Source: Desulfofustis sp. (lineage in GTDB: Bacteria > Desulfobacterota > Desulfobulbia > Desulfobulbales > Desulfocapsaceae). From it: DNA of 9,773 nucleotides. A model generated the notes under the pieces. The model was not told the origin of the DNA. It ran no database searches and saw only the letters and a program-made list of their open reading frames with translations. The translations under genes and the position numbers were made by a program. The stretch is from assembly GCA_030145365.1 (NCBI GenBank), contig JAQYVS010000391.1, positions 1-9,773 on the forward strand, written 5' to 3'. Positions 6,215-9,773 of the stretch are shown here, one piece after another; positions within the stretch are counted from its first letter, which is position 1; each line of letters opens with the position of its first letter.

Positions 6215-7597
6215 TCAAGTAAATACCGGGATACCTTTGACCGGAATTGAGGTATTGAATCCGGAGTTGTTCAGGTTAGCGCTGAAGGTCTCGAGCGTTG
6301 CCTGTTCTCCGTGGATCAGAAAGACTGTTTTAGGTTTTTCTTTGAAAGCCATGAGCCAGTTGATCAGTTCATCACGGTCGGCATGGGCAGAGAAAGAACC
6401 GATTCTGACAATGTCGGCTTTAACGACGAGATCGAGCCCCATCATTTTAATTTCTTCAGCACCGTCCAGAATAATCCTGCCAAGTGTTCCCGGAGCCTGA
6501 TAGCCAACGAATAACAGCGTATTTTTAGGATCCCATATGCCGTGTTTCAAATGATGGCGGATTCGGCCGGCAGTACACATACCGCTGCCGGCGATAATGA
6601 TGGCTGGCCCGTCCATTTTATTGACCCGCCGGGACTCTTCCACACTGGTGGTGCAGACCAGACCGGGAAAATCAAACGGTTTGTCGGTTCTGGCTCGTGC
6701 CTCTTCGTCGTAGGTTTCTGGATGTTTTTTAAATACTTCGGTGATTTTGATGGCCAGCGGACTATCCAGAAAAATATCAACCGGGGGAAAATCGGGTTCT
6801 TCGTTTTTCAGCTCACTTAAGGTATAGAGCAGTTCCTGGGTTCGTTCCAGGGCGAAACAGGGGATCAGCAGTTTACCGCCTTTTTGATAGGTGTTTTTGA
6901 TATGTTCAAAAAGAGTCTCTTTTCTCGGCCTGGTTGTGTCATGGACCCGGTCACCGTAGGTTGATTCTATAAAGACATAATCGCTGTTCCAGATGTAGGT
7001 GGGGTCTTTGATAATCGGCACATCCCACTGACCAAGATCTCCTGAAAAAACAGTTTTAGTCTCGGTTCCGTCCCCGTTTTCCACAAACAGTTCGACTATC
7101 GATGAACCGATCACATGTCCTGCATCGCGTAATCTGATTGTAACTTCGTTTATGGTCATCGAGTGGTTATAATCAATGATCTGAATCATCTCAGTGGTCT
7201 TGTCAACGTCGTTCATGGTGTAGAGGGGGGCACGGGGCTCCTGTCCTTTTCTGAGCCGTCTTCGGTTTTCATGCTCGGTATCTTTTTCCTGGATATATGC
7301 GGAATCGGCGAGCATGATCGGCAGCAGATCGGCTGTGGCCGGACTGGTGTAGATTGGTCCTCTGAACCCTCTTCTCACAAGTTTTGGCAGGAGGCCGCAA
7401 TGATCAATATGGCCATGGGTTATAATGACGAAATCGATATCTTGCGGGGCAAAGTCAAAAGGCTCATAATTAAGGCGATTCATAGCCTTGCTTCCTTGAT
7501 ACATGCCGCAGTCAATTATAAACCGTGATGATTCCGTTTCAACGAGATGACATGAACCGGTTACAAAGCCGGCTGCACCGTGACTGGTTACCTGCAT
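6215..7597 (-). CDS. Metallo-beta-lactamase/beta-CASP RNase
   Basis: This 460-residue cytoplasmic enzyme belongs to the beta-CASP branch of the metallo-beta-lactamase fold, whose bacterial members act as RNA nucleases (CPSF73-like, as in Thermus TTHA0252). Zinc ligands are visible in order: HGHIDH at 61-66, His161 in DAGHVIGS and Asp187 in FSGDLG. ESTYGDR follows at 211-217. The beta-CASP residues are Asp278 (FLDSP), His405 (SAHAD) and His429 (HGE). The length fits a protein with no added KH or RNase J C-terminal domain. The ATG at 7597 is well supported by GGGGAGA eight or nine bases upstream. The gene stands alone on its strand, convergent with the glycine-zipper gene and divergent from the TSUP permease. 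An RNA substrate is inferred from the family. Whether it cuts endo- or exonucleolytically cannot be read from the sequence. Confidence 0.94.
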   Translation of the reverse strand: MQVTSHGAAGFVTGSCHLVETESSRFIIDCGMYQGSKAMNRLNYEPFDFAPQDIDFVIITHGHIDHCGLLPKLVRRGFRGPIYTSPATADLLPIMLADSAYIQEKDTEHENRRRLRKGQEPRAPLYTMNDVDKTTEMIQIIDYNHSMTINEVTIRLRDAGHVIGSSIVELFVENGDGTETKTVFSGDLGQWDVPIIKDPTYIWNSDYVFIESTYGDRVHDTTRPRKETLFEHIKNTYQKGGKLLIPCFALERTQELLYTLSELKNEEPDFPPVDIFLDSPLAIKITEVFKKHPETYDEEARARTDKPFDFPGLVCTTSVEESRRVNKMDGPAIIIAGSGMCTAGRIRHHLKHGIWDPKNTLLFVGYQAPGTLGRIILDGAEEIKMMGLDLVVKADIVRIGSFSAHADRDELINWLMAFKEKPKTVFLIHGEQATLETFSANLNNSGFNTSIPVKGIPVFT

Positions 7598-7720
7598 AAT
7601 TGTTTCTCCCCATCAATTGTTATAAAATTCAAACTTCTATGCTACCATGAAAAAGATGATACTGCACATCTACACAAGGACGTTGAACCTCTATTTTCTC
7701 TTCCAGGAAAAGCCTTCGTA

Positions 7721-7727
7721 AGAGGAG
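7721..7727 (+). promoter_or_regulatory. Ribosome-binding site fixing a TTG start
   Basis: AGAGGAG lies six bases before TTG at 7734. An in-frame TAA at 7719-7721 rules out any upstream start, and the first in-frame ATG would fall inside the first membrane helix (residue 19). The site therefore decides the TTG start of the TSUP permease. Confidence 0.85.
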
Positions 7728-7733
7728 CATTAT

Positions 7734-8486
7734 TTGTTTGATATTTCAGTAATTTTAGTGATAATCGCAACCTTTTTATTTGCCGGAATGGTAAAAGGAG
7801 TTATCGGACTGGGTCTGCCGACGGTCAGCCTGGCCATTCTTACCGTGGCCATAGACTTACCAACGGCAATGGCGCTATTACTCGTACCGTCGCTGGTAAC
7901 AAATGTGTGGCAGGCAGCGAGCGGGGGAAACGGCCGGGCAATTGTAATGCGCATCTGGCCGTTTCTGCTTATGGCCGGTGCTACGGTCTGGCTTGGGGCA
8001 ACGGCTCTGACCCGTGTTGATCTGTCATTGCTTTCCGCGTGTCTCGGTATACTATTAATTGCTTACTCGGCTTTGAGCTTGAGCGGAGTTCGACTGAGTA
8101 TTGCTTCTCATCATGAAACCTGGGTCGGGCCGCTTCTCGGGATAGTTAATGGAATTTTGACCGGTATGACCGGATCGTTTGTCGTTCCCGGTGTCCTGTT
8201 TTTACAGTCAATCGGGCTCTCAAGAGATGTGCTTATTCAGGCTATGGGGATACTATTCACCATATCTACACTGGCCCTGGCTTTGGCACTGGGCTCCAAT
8301 CATCTTCTTAGCATGCAACAGACGGTGATTTCCGGTATCGCACTCTTTCCCGCTATTTTGGGAATGATTATTGGACAAAGGATTCGATTCAATCTGTCGG
8401 AACAGCGGTTCAGGAGGATATTTTTTACCTCTTTGCTTCTTTTAGGGATCTATATTATAGCTACAGCCTTTGGTGTTTTATCATAA
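7734..8486 (+). CDS. TauE/SafE (TSUP) family membrane permease
   Basis: This is a 250-residue, almost wholly hydrophobic protein with about eight membrane helices, the usual TSUP size. It shows the internal duplication of the family. The first half has FAGMVKGVIGLGLPTVSL (about 16-33), and the second half has the matching LTGMTGSFVVPGVLFLQ (about 142-158). The end IIGQRIRFNLSEQRFRRIFF is also family-typical. TSUP members move small organic or sulfur anions such as sulfite, sulfoacetate or other carboxylates across the inner membrane. The substrate here cannot be told from sequence. Translation begins at TTG, supported by a strong ribosome-binding site and an in-frame stop just upstream. The gene is divergent from the beta-CASP RNase, and a DMT transporter gene follows in the same direction after 76 bases. 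Confidence 0.9.
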   Translation: MFDISVILVIIATFLFAGMVKGVIGLGLPTVSLAILTVAIDLPTAMALLLVPSLVTNVWQAASGGNGRAIVMRIWPFLLMAGATVWLGATALTRVDLSLLSACLGILLIAYSALSLSGVRLSIASHHETWVGPLLGIVNGILTGMTGSFVVPGVLFLQSIGLSRDVLIQAMGILFTISTLALALALGSNHLLSMQQTVISGIALFPAILGMIIGQRIRFNLSEQRFRRIFFTSLLLLGIYIIATAFGVLS

Positions 8487-8562
8487 GTGCCAGTTCTGAA
8501 CAAAATTGCCGGAACACTCTTTTAGTGGGTTGGTAATCAAGCTGACAACAAAACTCAGATAG

Positions 8563-9501
8563 TTGCCGACCCGTATCCTGAATTTGCGAATTTCATCATC
8601 ACTTTCCAACCTGAGTACAAACGCTTACGGCATACTCTGGATGCTTCTGGCCGGGCTTATTTTTTCCGGGATGGTGGCATTGATAAAAATACTTGGTTCA
8701 CGTTTCCCCAGTTTTGAAATTGTCTTTTTCAGGTCTGTCGTCCAACTCGCGGTGCTTTCCATTGTATTCTGGCGGGTCGGTTTTTCCTCTCTTAAGTCAG
8801 AACGCCCATTTTTACAGGGTGCAAGAGCGCTTCTTGCTGTGGTTCTGATCAATTGCAATTTCTATGCATTTACCCAGCTGCCGCTGGCCGATGTCACGGC
8901 TATCGGCTTTTCTCGGAATTTGTTTCTCGTCGTCCTTGCCGTATTTGTGCTTGGCGAAACATTGAACCTCAACCGGCTGCTGGCGACCTTTATTGGTTTT
9001 TTCGGAATTCTGATCATTGTTCGTCCGGGGGCGGGTCTTTTTGAGTCAGCGGCAGCAATAGCTTTGGTTGGCTCCTGCCTGGGCGCCGTGATGATGACGC
9101 TGATACGAAAGCTGACGGCAACGGATTCAAACATTGTCATGATGGTGTATCCATCTCTCGCCATAGTCATTGTGATGTTCATCCCGGCGACTATGGTCTG
9201 GGTTACTCCAACCATGCCTGAATTTGGACTTCTGATTCTGATGTCATGTATGGGGATATGTGGACAATGGTGTATGATTCAGGCGTATAGACGCGGTGAG
9301 GCGACAGTGGTTTCACCTGCAAGTTATGTCCGTTTGGTTTTTGCCACAATATTTGGCTTTTTTCTGTTTGCAGAACTCCCGGATACCTTCACGGTTGTTG
9401 GCGCCCTCATTATCGTCGGTTCAAATCTTTTCCTCATTGTGAAAGAGGGGAGTGTGCGCAAGACGAAGCCTGGAGACAGGGTACCTGGCGATGTCACGTG
9501 A
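8563..9501 (+). CDS. EamA/DMT-family transporter
   Basis: This is a protein of up to 312 residues with about ten membrane helices in two EamA repeats (about 23-154 and 165-294). Typical family features are GLIFSGMVALIKILG in helix 1, the block running from LPLADVTAIGFSRNLFL into LGE at the end of repeat 1, and RRGEATVVSPASYVRLVF with a later ELPD in repeat 2. The drug/metabolite transporter superfamily exports or imports amino acids, nucleotides, vitamins and other small molecules. No specific substrate can be assigned. The start is unsettled. A TAG at 8560-8562 closes the frame, TTG at 8563 or 8584 would precede helix 1, and the first ATG (8641) falls inside it. None has a clear ribosome-binding site. 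The gene runs in the same direction as the TSUP gene and converges with the BKACE gene, with 13 bases between the stops. Confidence 0.9.
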   Translation: MPTRILNLRISSSLSNLSTNAYGILWMLLAGLIFSGMVALIKILGSRFPSFEIVFFRSVVQLAVLSIVFWRVGFSSLKSERPFLQGARALLAVVLINCNFYAFTQLPLADVTAIGFSRNLFLVVLAVFVLGETLNLNRLLATFIGFFGILIIVRPGAGLFESAAAIALVGSCLGAVMMTLIRKLTATDSNIVMMVYPSLAIVIVMFIPATMVWVTPTMPEFGLLILMSCMGICGQWCMIQAYRRGEATVVSPASYVRLVFATIFGFFLFAELPDTFTVVGALIIVGSNLFLIVKEGSVRKTKPGDRVPGDVT

Positions 9502-9504
9502 AAG

Positions 9505-9528
9505 CTTTGCACTGTTATACGTGCAAGG
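9505..9528. terminator. Hairpin at the convergent gene ends
   Basis: CTTTGCAC (9505-9512) pairs with GTGCAAGG (9521-9528), including one T-G wobble, across an 8-base loop. The stop codon of the - strand BKACE gene lies in the loop, and the DMT stop is three bases to the left. The position suits termination of both transcripts, but no T-run follows closely on either strand. Confidence 0.4.
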
Positions 9529-9773
9529 TCTCGGCGTAGTCTTTTTTTCTTGGATTGCGGCCATGTTTCTGAGCCAGGGACGTCATAAACCGGACCTGTT
9601 CACTGTTATCCTCGGTCAGCACGCCGTCCGGACGGAGAATGTTATTTTCAAAACCAACCCGAACATGTCCCCCGCGAGCCGCCGCCGCTTCTGCAGTTTG
9701 AAATTCCTGTTGGCCGAAACTGCAGACCATCCAGGAGACACGATGAGGGTGATTGTCAAGGGGCAGAAGATAC
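9515..9773 (-). CDS. Beta-keto acid cleavage enzyme (BKACE, DUF849), C-terminal part
   Basis: Only the last 85 residues are in the window. The gene continues past the right edge. The frame stays open through the ATG at 9730 to the window end and reads LPLDNHPHRVSWMVCSFG before that region, so the ATG is internal. The stretch AAAARGGHVRVGFENN, the following PDG and the DN/EQV/GR pattern match the C-terminus of the DUF849 family, whose founder Kce is 3-keto-5-aminohexanoate cleavage enzyme of lysine fermentation. These zinc enzymes react a beta-keto acid with acetyl-CoA to give acetoacetate and a new acyl-CoA. The glutamate of VGFENN, 44 residues from the end, lies where I recall a zinc ligand (Glu230) in Kce. 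The family is broad, including carnitine-derived substrates, so the substrate is open. Confidence 0.85.
   Translation of the reverse strand, partial: YLLPLDNHPHRVSWMVCSFGQQEFQTAEAAAARGGHVRVGFENNILRPDGVLTEDNSEQVRFMTSLAQKHGRNPRKKDYAETLHV

Noticed and set aside
7163..7528. 121-codon + strand frame inside the beta-CASP RNase gene
   Set aside because: Complementary to the conserved zinc-ligand region of the - strand gene. Its translation shows no domain.
7598..7621. AATTGTT direct repeats in the RNase/TSUP divergent region
   Set aside because: Only 7 bases in an AT-rich leader, one copy beside the start codon of the RNase gene. Chance is likely.
8487..8524. Possible terminator after the TSUP gene (GTTC/GAAC arms then CTTTTAG)
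   Set aside because: The pairing needs a 4-base bulge, a competing GTTC-T-GAAC hairpin exists and the T-run is only four bases.
8862..9215. 117-codon - strand frame inside the DMT transporter gene
   Set aside because: Antisense to a well-recognised membrane protein. Its composition follows from the helices on the other strand.
9541..9548. T-run as part of a terminator for the DMT gene
   Set aside because: It lies about 12 bases past the nearest stem and inside the BKACE coding sequence, where it encodes Lys-Lys on the - strand.
1..9773. Mobile element, CRISPR array, toxin-antitoxin or phage-defence system
   Set aside because: No transposase, integrase, repeat-spacer pattern, small toxin/antitoxin pair or defence-type nuclease/helicase was seen. 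The beta-CASP protein fits a housekeeping RNA enzyme.

Overview
The window reads as an ordinary chromosomal stretch from a Gram-negative bacterium. Two predicted lipoproteins, a membrane-anchored anti-sigma factor and several inner-membrane transporters point to a diderm envelope. Balanced base composition, a GtrA-like protein with a long first loop and a partial beta-keto acid cleavage enzyme together are reminiscent of Desulfobacterota (Desulfobulbales-like), but that placement is an impression from protein style and not a demonstrated assignment. No tRNA, rRNA, CRISPR array, insertion sequence or phage gene was seen.

Layout. Bases 1-467 hold no gene I can support, only two short palindromes. 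A GtrA-family membrane protein (468-941, +) ends in a good hairpin terminator (944-972) shared with the convergent 583-residue VWA-domain lipoprotein (976-2727, -). Divergent from the lipoprotein runs a tightly spaced + strand series: an ECF-like sigma factor with an unusually long linker (2906-3763), a single-pass anti-sigma factor with an HX3CX2C zinc motif (3808-4830) and pyrF (4856-5566). A separate glycine-zipper lipoprotein (5709-6158, +) has its own sigma70-type promoter (5591-5618). It is separated by a perfect 13-bp hairpin from a convergent beta-CASP metallo-beta-lactamase RNase (6215-7597, -). Divergent from that are a TauE/SafE (TSUP) permease with a TTG start (7734-8486, +) and an EamA/DMT transporter (8563-9501, +). 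The window ends inside a DUF849/BKACE enzyme (9515 to beyond 9773, -).

How the genes may work together. The most coherent unit is the divergent VWA lipoprotein / sigma factor / anti-sigma factor set. The anti-sigma factor should hold the sigma factor at the membrane, its roughly 220-residue periplasmic part would sense an envelope cue, and the VWA lipoprotein in the same compartment is a plausible partner or target. pyrF lies 25 bases downstream and may share the transcript. The right-hand end holds metabolite traffic (TSUP, DMT) next to a beta-keto acid cleaving enzyme. That link is positional only.

I found no clearly new multi-gene system. The sigma/anti-sigma/VWA module, with its enlarged sigma linker and methionine-rich periplasmic segment, is the part most worth checking.
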